Origin: an uncultured Hymenobacter sp.
GTDB taxonomy: Bacteria > Bacteroidota > Bacteroidia > Cytophagales > Hymenobacteraceae
Reading direction: 5' to 3'
Assembly (NCBI GenBank): GCA_913776615.1
Contig: CAJYPK010000010.1
Span: 62,001 to 126,000, forward strand
Length of the DNA stretch: 64,000 nucleotides
Position numbers and translations under genes: made by a program. The first letter of the stretch is position 1, and every line of letters starts with the position of its first letter. Positions 35,257 to 43,144 of this stretch are shown in pieces. The notes below the pieces were generated by a model that worked only from the letters and a program-made list of their open reading frames with translations, ran no database searches and was not told the DNA's origin.

Positions 35257-36936
35257 ATGCGTTTTCGTGCTACTTTTCCTTTAAAAAATGGCCCGGCTCA
35301 GCGGGGTACGCGGGCGACGCTGGCCTTGGCAAGCCTGCTGGCGCTGGGTAGCTGCGCGGCCATCAGTTCGCCGCAAGGCGGCCCGCGCGACAAAACGCCG
35401 CCGCGCCTCGTGGCAACCTCGCCCGACAGCGCGGCCCGCAACGTGAAGCAGCAATTTATTAGGCTCACGTTTTCGGAGCCGATTCAGGTCAAGGATTTAA
35501 CTAAAAACCTGCTCATTACTCCGCAGCTGGCGCCCGACAACTCATATTCGCTGCTGGCCGACCGCGACTACGTGACGCTGCGTTTCAAGAAGCCGCTGGA
35601 GGCAAATACTACCTACTCGTTCAACTTTCGCAACGCCATCGTCGATGCCAACGAGAGCCTTCCCGCCAAGTACCAGGCCCTGAGCTTTAGCACGGGGGCC
35701 AGCCTTGACTCGGGCGTAGTGCGCGGCAACGTGGTCGACCTGCTCACCGGCCGGCCGGCCGCAGACGTGGTGGTGGGCTTATTTCGCACTACCGATACCG
35801 TAGGCGTACGCCGGGGCCAGCCCTATTACCTCACGCGCACCGACGACAAGGGCCAGTTTAAGGTGAATTTTATTCGCACGGCAACCTACAACACCTACGC
35901 TTGGATCGATAAGAACAATAACAGCCGCTTCGACGACGGCGAGAAAATCGGGTACCTACCGGGGCCGCTGGCCGTCAGCGATACCACCGGGCCGCGCACC
36001 TGGCAGCTCGTGCGGCCCGACCGCCTGCCGCCCCGCCGCACTACCCTCGAAACTACGCCTACGCTGGTGCGCCTCACGTTCAACGAAGGTTTGCAAGCTG
36101 CCCAGCTCACGCCCCTGGCCCCGGCCGACGCCGCCACCCGCACCGCCATTCAGGATGCCGCTGAGGTATCGACGCAGGGCAACATCCTTTATCTCTACAA
36201 AACGACCAACTTGGTCGATGGCCGCTACCTGCTCGCCGTTACCGACAGCGTGGGTAACTCGCGGCGCGATACGCTCAATATCCGTTTCCCGACTCCCACG
36301 GCGGCCGCTAAAAAGCCAACGGTGGCGGAAGGCACCACCGTAGTCGGCAATCCGCGGTCGGTGTACCGCCAGGGCCAGGTGAAATTTCGCTTTCCGGTGC
36401 CGGTGCGACTGGTAGCGGGCAAAAGCCCCGGCACCCTCACCGAGGACTCGCTCAAAACGCGCGCCCTGCGCGTACCCGCCGAGGCCAGCCTCAACGCCGC
36501 CCGTACCGAGCTTACGGTCGACCTCGATACCAAGGCGACGAAGAATGTGGAAATCCGCCTCGACAGCACGGCCATCGTGGCCATCACGGGGCAGTCGCTG
36601 GGGCTGCGCCGGGCGCTGCGCCTAGCCGTGGTCGATCAGAGCCCCGATGGTCTCATTACCGGCCCCATTCAAACTACTTACAAGTCCTTTTTCCTGCAAC
36701 TACTCGACGAGAAGTACCAGGTGCTGGCCCAGCTGCGCTCGCCGCGCGGCACCTACCGCTTCGACCATTTGTCCCCCGGTAAGTACCGCTTGCGCGTGTT
36801 AATCGACCAAGACGGCGATGGGCGCTGGCGCGGCGGCGACCCTAATCTGCAAGTACCCGCCGAGCCGGTGTACCTGCTGCCGAAAGTGCTGGAAGTGCGC
36901 GCCGGCTGGGAAGCCGAAGAAAAGCTGACCTTCTAG
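35257..36936 (+). CDS. Lipoprotein with SbsA-type Ig-like domain
   Basis: The 559-residue protein has a lipoprotein signal: ATLALASLLALGSC with the lipobox Cys near residue 33. The mature part begins AAISSPQGGPRDKTPPRLVATSPDSAARNV, the typical start of a Big_5 (SbsA Ig-like) domain found in many Bacteroidota lipoproteins. A second segment with DNNNSRFDDGEKIGYLPGP-like sequence (a carboxypeptidase-regulatory-like fold) follows near 205-235, and the C-terminal part has another small beta domain (GKYRLRVLIDQDGDGRWRGGD). Likely an envelope protein of unknown role. It is the last gene before the origin region and ends in a terminator. Confidence 0.85.
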   Translation: MRFRATFPLKNGPAQRGTRATLALASLLALGSCAAISSPQGGPRDKTPPRLVATSPDSAARNVKQQFIRLTFSEPIQVKDLTKNLLITPQLAPDNSYSLLADRDYVTLRFKKPLEANTTYSFNFRNAIVDANESLPAKYQALSFSTGASLDSGVVRGNVVDLLTGRPAADVVVGLFRTTDTVGVRRGQPYYLTRTDDKGQFKVNFIRTATYNTYAWIDKNNNSRFDDGEKIGYLPGPLAVSDTTGPRTWQLVRPDRLPPRRTTLETTPTLVRLTFNEGLQAAQLTPLAPADAATRTAIQDAAEVSTQGNILYLYKTTNLVDGRYLLAVTDSVGNSRRDTLNIRFPTPTAAAKKPTVAEGTTVVGNPRSVYRQGQVKFRFPVPVRLVAGKSPGTLTEDSLKTRALRVPAEASLNAARTELTVDLDTKATKNVEIRLDSTAIVAITGQSLGLRRALRLAVVDQSPDGLITGPIQTTYKSFFLQLLDEKYQVLAQLRSPRGTYRFDHLSPGKYRLRVLIDQDGDGRWRGGDPNLQVPAEPVYLLPKVLEVRAGWEAEEKLTF

Positions 36937-36989
36937 CCCGCTGGCTTCTTTTCGCTAGCTTTGGCCTTTTCTAGGCCCGCCTTGTGCAT

Positions 36990-37028
36990 AAACGGCCGTC
37001 AACCTTGGGTTGCGGCCGTTTCTTTTTT
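36990..37028 (+). terminator. Terminator after the Ig-like lipoprotein gene
   Basis: Strong stem AAACGGCCG ... CGGCCGTTT with extra pairing CAACC/GGTTG in the interior and a run of T at 37022-37028. It closes the upstream transcription unit right at the edge of the DnaA-box region. Confidence 0.85.
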
Positions 37029-37033
37029 GCGAT

Positions 37034-37630
37034 GGTGGATAACTATGCCGCGTTTCCAGTTACTGGGCGCGGTTTTTGGCGTTTTTACACGCGTTATCCA
37101 CATACTTATCCACTGGTTGGGGCCGCGCGTGGATTTTGTGTGGATAACTGTGGGGAAAGGTGGTGCGGACCAGTGGATAAGTTGGGTACAACTTTTTTTG
37201 GTAATCTGGCCCGGCTAGCAGCTAATCCGGCGTGTGGATAACTGTGGATAACTCCGGGGGTCTGCGAACACTATTCACACAAGCCCTACCCTGTGAATAG
37301 TGGATAAGTGGATAAGTGCTGTGAATAGTGGATAACTTGGTTAAGTTATTCAGCAACACCAAAATGATATGCACATTGCCTGTGGATATCCCGTGGATAA
37401 GCCCATAGTTGTCCACTGGTTATCCACGCTGTGGATAACCAGGCGGAGTTATCCACTTATCCACAGCCCTAATGGATGGAAACAAAAAAGATTTTTTAAA
37501 AAAATTTTTGAGTTGTCTTTTAAGCTTGTGGAAAACTTCGGCTGGCTCGGTTCCGGCTGTCGGCTGACCGGGGCCGGCGCGGGCCAACCTTGACTGGCTC
37601 GCGGCCGTTGAGCCCGGAGCGTGTGGATAA
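37034..37630. other. oriC: Chromosomal replication origin (oriC), main DnaA-box cluster
   Basis: Seven perfect TTATCCACA/TGTGGATAA boxes start at 37094, 37139, 37233, 37243, 37430, 37457 and 37622. At least nine one-mismatch boxes, mainly AGTGGATAA/TTATCCACT, lie among them (37034, 37106, 37172, 37299, 37307, 37327, 37392, 37420, 37449). A tract of A and T at about 37480-37524 directly follows the densest part and is the best candidate for the unwinding element. Boxes occur in both orientations and partly overlap. No gene is present in the 36937-37648 gap. No dnaA gene is in the window. The number and density of boxes cannot be chance in a GC-rich genome. Confidence 0.88.
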
Positions 37631-37648
37631 CTGCCGCCCCGCGTTGCT

Positions 37649-38143
37649 ATGCCGTTCGATTATTCCCTAGATTTCCACACGGTCGACTTTCGCCAGCATC
37701 CCGAGCTGTATCGCGTGGGCAAGGGGGAGCAGGGCGTTTTGCTGGTGCAGCCCTACAAGGGCGAAATCCTGCCGCACTGGCGCTTCAAGGATGCCGCGGC
37801 GGCCAGGGAGTCTTCAGAAGCCATTTGGGGCCTGCTGGAGGCGTATTTAAAGGCCGAGGACTTCGTGGGGGCCGACATGGCCCGGAAATTTCTGCAAATG
37901 GGCTACACCCGCGCCCGCCGCTACGCCAACCACCACGGCGGTAAGAAATACGCCGGCCCCGTGCCCGCCGACAAAAAAGGCCAGAGCGGCGCCCACGGCC
38001 GCGCCGAATTACCCCGTACCACCCAGCCCGATGTGGATAAAGTAGAGGCCGCGGCTATTTTCAAGCAGAAATGGGACGAGGCCCGCGCCCTGCCCGAGTA
38101 CCAGCGTCAAAAAGCCGCCTTCGAAGCCCGCTACGGAAAATAA
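37649..38143 (+). CDS. DUF4385-family protein
   Basis: The 164-residue soluble protein matches the DUF4385 family along its whole length: FDYSLDFHTVDFRQHPELYRVGKGEQGVLLVQPYKGEILPHWRFK, then GADMARKFLQMGYTRARRYANHHGGKKY. The conserved basic stretch RARRYANH suggests nucleic-acid or nucleotide contact, but the function is unknown. The gene sits between the two DnaA-box clusters and itself contains one perfect box (38032-38040), so its expression is probably affected by DnaA binding and by local replication initiation. Confidence 0.85.
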   Translation: MPFDYSLDFHTVDFRQHPELYRVGKGEQGVLLVQPYKGEILPHWRFKDAAAARESSEAIWGLLEAYLKAEDFVGADMARKFLQMGYTRARRYANHHGGKKYAGPVPADKKGQSGAHGRAELPRTTQPDVDKVEAAAIFKQKWDEARALPEYQRQKAAFEARYGK

Positions 38144-38144
38144 G

Positions 38145-38258
38145 GTAGGGTAAGCGTTAGCTTGCCCGACGTAGAACGAGCCTGATGCTAGGCAAGCTAA
38201 CGCTTATCCTACACCTGATGCGACAACTCAACGCCGGGCAAGCTAACGCTTACCCTAC
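38145..38258. repeat. Palindromic repeat, GGGTAAGC-TTGCCCG family (copy 1, three arms)
   Basis: One forward arm (38145-38168) and two reverse arms (38191-38212 and 38235-38258) share the core GGTAAGCGTTAGCTTGCC. Either reverse arm can pair with the forward one, so alternative hairpins are possible. A related palindrome lies at 57101-57176. Confidence 0.8.
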
Positions 38259-38271
38259 AATGTTGCCCGGC

Positions 38272-38279
38272 TACCTTTG
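38272..38279 (+). promoter_or_regulatory. Putative -7 box of the 38303 gene
   Basis: TACCTTTG is a perfect match to TAnnTTTG, 23 bp before the ATG at 38303. No -33 TTG lies at the usual distance; the upstream repeat arm occupies that position. Confidence 0.45.
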
Positions 38280-38302
38280 CAGGCACATTAAGCCCCTTAC
38301 CC

Positions 38303-38794
38303 ATGAGCACCCCAACCACTACCCCGAGCAGCATCGAGGAAAACGAAATCATCCTGGGCACCGGCATGGGCCCGCTGCGCTTTGGCGCTACCATGGACGA
38401 GGTACGCACCCTGGTGGGTGAGCCCGAAGAAATCGACGAGTCGGAAGACGAAGACGAATTTGAGCACCAAGCCTGGAATTACTACGAGGACGACCATCTA
38501 CTCTCGCTGTATTTCGATCGGGAAGATGATTTCCGCCTGAGCTGCATCGAAACTGATAATCCCAACCTGCGCCTCTTCGGCGAGGCCATCCACGGCCAGC
38601 CCCTGGATAAGGTGAAGGCCCTGATGCAGCGCCACGGTCAGGACGCTCCCGAAATGGAAACGATGGAGGGGGGCGAGGTACGCCTGAGCTACGAAAAGTC
38701 GATGATTGACTTGTATTTCGAAGAAGGACACCTGCAATTCGTCAATTTCGGCGTGTTTATCAACGACGATCTAGAGGTGCAGTGGCCCAAGTAA
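38303..38794 (+). CDS. Acidic protein of unknown function inside the origin region
   Basis: The 163-residue, strongly acidic protein (EEIDESEDEDEFEH) has no signal peptide or membrane segment. The stretch MGPLRFGATMDEVRTLVGEP resembles the N-terminal helix-turn found in SmpA/BamE-like and some immunity-protein families, and the rest alternates strands and helices (LSLYFDREDDFRLSCIET; QPLDKVKALMQRHG; EGHLQFVNFGVFIND). I do not recognise a family with certainty. It lies between the two DnaA-box clusters with its own -7 box. Confidence 0.75.
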   Translation: MSTPTTTPSSIEENEIILGTGMGPLRFGATMDEVRTLVGEPEEIDESEDEDEFEHQAWNYYEDDHLLSLYFDREDDFRLSCIETDNPNLRLFGEAIHGQPLDKVKALMQRHGQDAPEMETMEGGEVRLSYEKSMIDLYFEEGHLQFVNFGVFINDDLEVQWPK

Positions 38795-38855
38795 GGCATT
38801 GGCTGAATTGCCAAAAATCCTTGAAAAAGCCAAAAGACTAGGCAGAAGCCAAAAG

Positions 38856-39116
38856 TTATCCACAAAATGGGCCTTTTTGAGTGTGGATAAGTGGATAACT
38901 CGGTGAAGCTGGGATTATTCCCAGATTACCAAAATTTTCTTTGGCCAACCTACCTAGCAAAAAAGCCAACCCTAATCGGGTTGGCTTTTTTGGTGAGTTA
39001 TGCACAGGATTGTGGATAAGTGCCGGGCCGGGTGTGGAATAATCTGCTGTAGAATCAGCGTCGGGCGTGATGGTTGGCTGGGTTAGTTATCCACAGTTAT
39101 TCACAACTTATCCACA
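38856..39116. other. Second DnaA-box cluster of the origin region
   Basis: Five perfect boxes start at 38856, 38882, 39011, 39087 and 39108. One-mismatch boxes are at 38890 (AGTGGATAA), 38998 (TTATGCACA) and 39097 (TTATTCACA). The cluster occupies the gap between the acidic protein gene and the convergent phosphate transporter gene, 1.2 kb from the last box of the main cluster. Together with the main cluster it gives a bipartite arrangement around two small genes. Confidence 0.85.
38959..38991. terminator. Bidirectional terminator within the second DnaA-box cluster
   Basis: Stem AAAAAAGCCAACCC / GGGTTGGCTTTTTT with a 5-nt loop, A-run and T-run on both sides. It separates the converging genes at 38303 and 39126. 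Confidence 0.88.
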
Positions 39117-39125
39117 GGTAGTTAC

Positions 39126-40529
39126 TTAGCCGGTGATGGCGCGGAACAGCAGGAACAGGCCTCCCGCCAGCACCATCGTGACGGGCAGGGTGAGCACCCA
39201 GGCCAGGGCGATGCTGCGCACCATTTCGGGGTTCAGGTTTTTGATGCCGCGATTGGCCACCATGCTACCGGCAATGGCCGACGACAGCACGTGCGTGGTC
39301 GAAACGGGCAGGCCAAACTGGGTGTTGACGCCAATCATGGCGGCGGCTACCAGCTCGGAGCTGGCCCCTTGCGCGTAGGTGAGGTGTTCCTTACCGATGC
39401 GCTCGCCGATGGTTTTCACGATACGCTGCCAGCCGATGGTAGTGCCCAGAGCCAGCGAGAGCGAAACCATGAGCAGCACCCACCAGGGCGCGTAGTCGGT
39501 GAAAACGCGCATCTGCTCGATGGCCTTAGTATACGTTTCGCGGTCGGCGGAGCTGATGCTCACGCGATCGGAGCCGAGTAGCTTTTTGCCGCGGTTGGCG
39601 AGCAGTAGGATGTCGCGCCGGATTTCGAAGCGGGCCTGCTTGGGCAGGTCTTCTACCTTGGTTTTACCGGCAAATACGCGGTCGAGGTCGACGGTCTGGG
39701 CGCGGACTTCGGCGAGCAGCTGCTGGTCGGCCGCGCTCAGCTCGGCGGCATTCACGCGGTTGATAACGTATTCGACTTTGGTGAGCGAGTCGCGCAGGTC
39801 GAGCGGGTTCTTGGCCCCGTCCAGGGCAAAATGCACGGGTACGATGCCAATTAGAATCAGCATGATGAGGCCTACGCCTTTTTGCCCGTCGTTGGAGCCG
39901 TGGAAGAAGCTCACCAGCGTGCAGGTCGCAATGAGGGTAAGGCGGATGAACAGGGGTGGGGGACGGCGCTTGCGGGGTTCCTTAAAGATGGCCTTGCTGG
40001 GCGAGAAGCGCTTGAGCAAGAACATCATGAGGATGGTAAATGTGAAACCCAGCAGCGGGCTCAGGATAAGAGCCAGCCCGCTTTCGCCGGCCTTGCTCCA
40101 GTTGACGGCCGCGCCCTTGCCGCCGGGCAGCAGCGAAAACGCAATGCCCACGCCCAGAATGGAGCCGATGAGCGCGTGCGACGACGACGACGGGATGCCG
40201 TAGTACCAAGTGCCTATGTTCCAGATAATGGCCGCCACGATGAGCGCGCCCACCATCGCAATGCCGTGGTACACGTTCTGGTCCACGAGGCTTTCGACGG
40301 GTAGCAGGTACACGATACCCATCGCCACGCCGATGCCGCCGGCAAATACGCCGATGAAGTTCCAGAACGCCGACCACACCACCGCCACCCAGGGCCGCAG
40401 GGTGTTGGTGTAGATAACGGTGGCCACGGCGTTGGCAGTGTCGTGGAAGCCGTTGACGAATTCGAATGCGCAAGCCGCGAATAAACAGATGGCTAGCAGC
40501 AATAAGACATGTGGTTCAAGTCCGAACAT
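39126..40529 (-). CDS. pit: Low-affinity inorganic phosphate transporter, PiT family
   Basis: The 467-residue membrane protein has both PiT signature repeats: EFVNGFHDTANAVATVIYT near the N terminus and SFFHGSNDGQKGVGLIMLIL in the second half, plus GIPSSSSHALIGSILG and its later counterpart GLPVSTTHVLSSAIAGSM. A soluble central loop (~250-340) separates the halves. PiT proteins import metal-phosphate with protons or sodium across the inner membrane. The gene converges on the origin region and shares its terminator side with the acidic protein gene. No PhoU-like partner is adjacent. Confidence 0.95.
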   Translation of the reverse strand: MFGLEPHVLLLLAICLFAACAFEFVNGFHDTANAVATVIYTNTLRPWVAVVWSAFWNFIGVFAGGIGVAMGIVYLLPVESLVDQNVYHGIAMVGALIVAAIIWNIGTWYYGIPSSSSHALIGSILGVGIAFSLLPGGKGAAVNWSKAGESGLALILSPLLGFTFTILMMFLLKRFSPSKAIFKEPRKRRPPPLFIRLTLIATCTLVSFFHGSNDGQKGVGLIMLILIGIVPVHFALDGAKNPLDLRDSLTKVEYVINRVNAAELSAADQQLLAEVRAQTVDLDRVFAGKTKVEDLPKQARFEIRRDILLLANRGKKLLGSDRVSISSADRETYTKAIEQMRVFTDYAPWWVLLMVSLSLALGTTIGWQRIVKTIGERIGKEHLTYAQGASSELVAAAMIGVNTQFGLPVSTTHVLSSAIAGSMVANRGIKNLNPEMVRSIALAWVLTLPVTMVLAGGLFLLFRAITG

Positions 40530-40609
40530 AAATAATAAACCGGAGTGGGTAGCCGGCCTACAAAATTAGCCCAGCGTGAAGCAAGCCCCATGTTACCGAA
40601 TCATTACTT

Positions 40610-40851
40610 GACCGCGGATTTAACTGATTTAACGGATTGCGCGGATACGCCCGCCTGCCTGCGGCGGCGGGCTGACTAAGCGCCTGTGGTGAGACTTGGC
40701 CAAGATGCAGCAATTACTCATCGGCCGCCGGCTAATCAGGCTCCGCCCAAAATCGTGGCGAAGCCAAGTCAAGCCTAATTTTTAACCGGATAGTCAGCCC
40801 GCTTTAGTGGGCGTATCCGCGCAATCCGTTAAATCAGTTAAATCTGCGGTC
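40610..40851. repeat. MITE-like 242-bp element with 43-bp inverted termini (ACCGCnGATT family)
   Basis: The terminal arms 40610-40652 and 40809-40851 are 43 bp long with one mismatch. A second inner pair (GGGCTGACTA near 40669 with TAGTCAGCCC near 40791) extends the hairpin. No ORF lies inside. The arm core TTTAACTGATTTAACGGATT is similar to the fragment at 15027. The right arm ends exactly where the glyS -7 box begins. Confidence 0.85.
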
Positions 40852-40859
40852 TAACTTTG
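40852..40859 (+). promoter_or_regulatory. -7 box of glyS
   Basis: TAACTTTG, a perfect TAnnTTTG match, ends 6 bp before the ATG at 40866, which predicts a leaderless transcript. The -33 position falls inside the right arm of the MITE-like element. Confidence 0.55.
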
Positions 40860-40865
40860 CTGCTT

Positions 40866-42386
40866 ATGAGCAAGCCCGCATCTACTTCGCCCACTGCTGA
40901 GAACACCCAGCTAAAAGATATTGTCGCCCACGCCAAGGAATACGGTTTCGTATTTCAGTCGTCGGAAATCTACGACGGCCTGGCCGCCGTGTACGACTAC
41001 GGCCCCAATGGCGTCGAGCTGAAAAATAACCTGAAGCGCCTGTGGTGGGAAGCCATGACCCAGCTGCACGGCAACGTGGTGGGCATCGACGCGGCCATTT
41101 TCATGGAGCCCCGCACCTGGGAGGCCAGCGGCCACGTGGCGGGCTTCAACGACCCGCTCATCGACAACCTCGACAGCAAGAAGCGCTACCGCGCCGACGT
41201 ACTCGTGGAAGAGAAAGCCGCCGAGTACGAAAAAGCCGGCGACCCGGCCCGTGGTGCCGCCCTCACCGCCGAACTCGGCCGCCTGCTCACCGAAAACGAC
41301 CTAGCGGGCGTGAAGCAGCTCATCATCGACGAGAAAATCACCTGTCCCATCTCCGGCACCGCCAAGTGGACCGACGTGCGCCAGTTCAACCTGATGTTCT
41401 CGACCCAGGGCTCGGCCGTAGATTCGGAGGCGCCGCCCGTGTACCTGCGCCCCGAAACGGCCCAGGGCATTTTCGTGAACTTCCTGAACGTGCAGAAGTC
41501 GGCGCGGATGAAAATTCCGTTCGGTATCGCGCAGATTGGTAAGGCGTTCCGCAACGAGATTGTGGCCCGGCAGTTCATCTTCCGCATGCGCGAATTTGAG
41601 CAGATGGAGATGCAATTCTTCGTGCGCCCTGGGACCGAAGGGGAGTGGTACGACACCTGGAAAGCTGCCCGCCGCCGCTTCCACGAAGCCATCGGCCTAC
41701 CGGCCGAGAAGCTGCGCTTCCACGACCACGACAAGCTGGCCCACTACGCCAAGGCGGCCGTGGACATCGAGTACGAATTCCCCTTCGGCTTCAAGGAAAT
41801 CGAGGGCATCCACTCGCGCTCCGACTTCGACCTGACCCAGCACCAGAACCTGAGCCGGAAGAAGCAGCAGTACTTCGACAACGACATCGACCCCGCCACC
41901 GGTAAGCCCTACGGTAACTACGTGCCCTACGTGGTCGAAACGTCGGTCGGGGCCGACCGTCTGTTCCTGGCCACCATGTGCCAGGCCTTCCAGGAGGAAA
42001 CCATTACCGAAGGCGAAGGCGAGGCCCAGACTACCAAAACCCGCACTTTCTTGAAGCTGCACCCGGCCGTGGCCCCCATCAAGGCTGCGATTTTCCCGCT
42101 GGTACGCAAGGACGGGATGCCCGAGAAAGCCCAGCAGATTTTCGACGACCTGCGCTTCGACTTCCGCCTGGTAATCGAGGACAAGGACGCCATCGGCAAG
42201 CGCTACACCCGGCAGGACCTAATCGGCACGCCGTTTTGTATCGTAGTAGACGGCCAAACCCTCGAAGACGACACCGTAACGGTGCGCCACCGCGATACCC
42301 GCGAGCAAACCCGGATGCCCATCAGCGAGCTGCGCAGCTACATTGGCGAGGCAGTGAGCTTTAAAACGGTATTTGCGAAGTTGTAA
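40866..42386 (+). CDS. glyS: Glycine-tRNA ligase (single-chain, dimeric type)
   Basis: The ~506-residue protein starts at ATG 40866 (MSKPASTSPTAENTQ); a TTG three codons earlier is not needed. Class II motifs are present: AKEYGFVFQSSEIYDGLAAVYDYGPNG at the N terminus, motif 2 in FRNEIVARQFIFRMREFEQMEMQFF, and motif 3 in ETSVGADRLFLATM. The last ~120 residues form the anticodon-binding domain (APIKAAIFPLVRKDGMPEKA ... TVTVRHRDTREQ). This is the alpha2 type of glycyl-tRNA synthetase used by Bacteroidota. Upstream lies a MITE-like repeat, downstream a toxin-antitoxin pair. Confidence 0.97.
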   Translation: MSKPASTSPTAENTQLKDIVAHAKEYGFVFQSSEIYDGLAAVYDYGPNGVELKNNLKRLWWEAMTQLHGNVVGIDAAIFMEPRTWEASGHVAGFNDPLIDNLDSKKRYRADVLVEEKAAEYEKAGDPARGAALTAELGRLLTENDLAGVKQLIIDEKITCPISGTAKWTDVRQFNLMFSTQGSAVDSEAPPVYLRPETAQGIFVNFLNVQKSARMKIPFGIAQIGKAFRNEIVARQFIFRMREFEQMEMQFFVRPGTEGEWYDTWKAARRRFHEAIGLPAEKLRFHDHDKLAHYAKAAVDIEYEFPFGFKEIEGIHSRSDFDLTQHQNLSRKKQQYFDNDIDPATGKPYGNYVPYVVETSVGADRLFLATMCQAFQEETITEGEGEAQTTKTRTFLKLHPAVAPIKAAIFPLVRKDGMPEKAQQIFDDLRFDFRLVIEDKDAIGKRYTRQDLIGTPFCIVVDGQTLEDDTVTVRHRDTREQTRMPISELRSYIGEAVSFKTVFAKL

Positions 42387-42440
42387 TTCAGTTGGTTACG
42401 CCGCTGTGGAACTCTGAGCAGAGGTAGACAGCTTTCGACT

Positions 42441-42737
42441 ATGCAGGTATTGACGAAGCGGGCGCTACGGGAATTTGGACTCCTACATCCCGATGTAGCA
42501 GCTGACATACTGCACTGGTTTGATGCTGTAGAGGCGGCCGATTGGGAAAACGGAGCAGCCGTGCGAGCTTTTGACCGCACGGCTGACTACGTTGGTGGTG
42601 ACCGCTGGGTGTTCAACCTGCGTCGCAATCGCTACCGGCTGGTTGTGCGAATTTTCTTTCCGGCTCGGCAAGTGTACGTGCGCTTTATTGGTACTCATGC
42701 TGATTATGACCGTATTGTTGATATCACCACCATTTAG
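42441..42737 (+). CDS. higB: HigB-type toxin of a type II toxin-antitoxin system
   Basis: The 98-residue protein is typical of the HigB (RelE-like) mRNA interferase family: LREFGLLHPDVAADILHWFDAVEAADW, then GGDRWVFNLRRNRYRLVVRIFF and YVRFIGTHADYDRIVDI. The basic pair in RRNRYRL and the His in GTHADYD are the family's usual catalytic region. The toxin gene comes first and the antitoxin gene follows after 11 bp, the order characteristic of HigBA. The system is chromosomal here, directly behind glyS. Confidence 0.9.
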   Translation: MQVLTKRALREFGLLHPDVAADILHWFDAVEAADWENGAAVRAFDRTADYVGGDRWVFNLRRNRYRLVVRIFFPARQVYVRFIGTHADYDRIVDITTI

Positions 42738-42748
42738 CTAGCCCCATC

Positions 42749-43099
42749 ATGGATATCAATACCGAAGCTGATTACCAACAGGCCATGCGTCGCCTCGAAT
42801 ACCTGCTTGATCACGAGCCTGCTAACGTAGCCGAAATTGCGACGCTGGGTAATGTGGTGAACGCGTATGAGAATAATAACGGCCACCGGCCGCTGGCGCC
42901 CAACTCACTCGTTGCCCGACTAGAGCGGGAGCGGCTGGAGCGGCAACTCAACGAGCAGCAACTAGCTGAGCTCCTCGGAATCAGCCCTGATAGCCTGCGC
43001 GCCGTACTCAACGGCCAGCAGCTTATCGACCTGGATTTAGCCAAGCGGCTCCATAGCCGTTTGGGTATTCCGGGCGATTTTATTCTGGAAGCAGCCTAG
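42749..43099 (+). CDS. higA: HigA-type antitoxin with HTH domain
   Basis: This 116-residue protein has an N-terminal helical toxin-binding part (EADYQQAMRRLEYLLDHEP) and a C-terminal Xre-like helix-turn-helix (LNEQQLAELLGISPDSLRAVLNGQQLIDLDLAKRLHSRLGI). It should neutralise the adjacent toxin and autoregulate the operon. Eleven base pairs separate it from higB. Confidence 0.9.
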   Translation: MDINTEADYQQAMRRLEYLLDHEPANVAEIATLGNVVNAYENNNGHRPLAPNSLVARLERERLERQLNEQQLAELLGISPDSLRAVLNGQQLIDLDLAKRLHSRLGIPGDFILEAA

Positions 43100-43144
43100 C
43101 TGGCGCGCTGTTTTCGTGTACGTTGTTCTTTATTCCAAAAGCCT

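Noticed and set aside
37222..37593. Short open frames within the oriC-like region
   Set aside because: They run through DnaA boxes and an AT-rich tract with no coding features; the region is better explained as origin.
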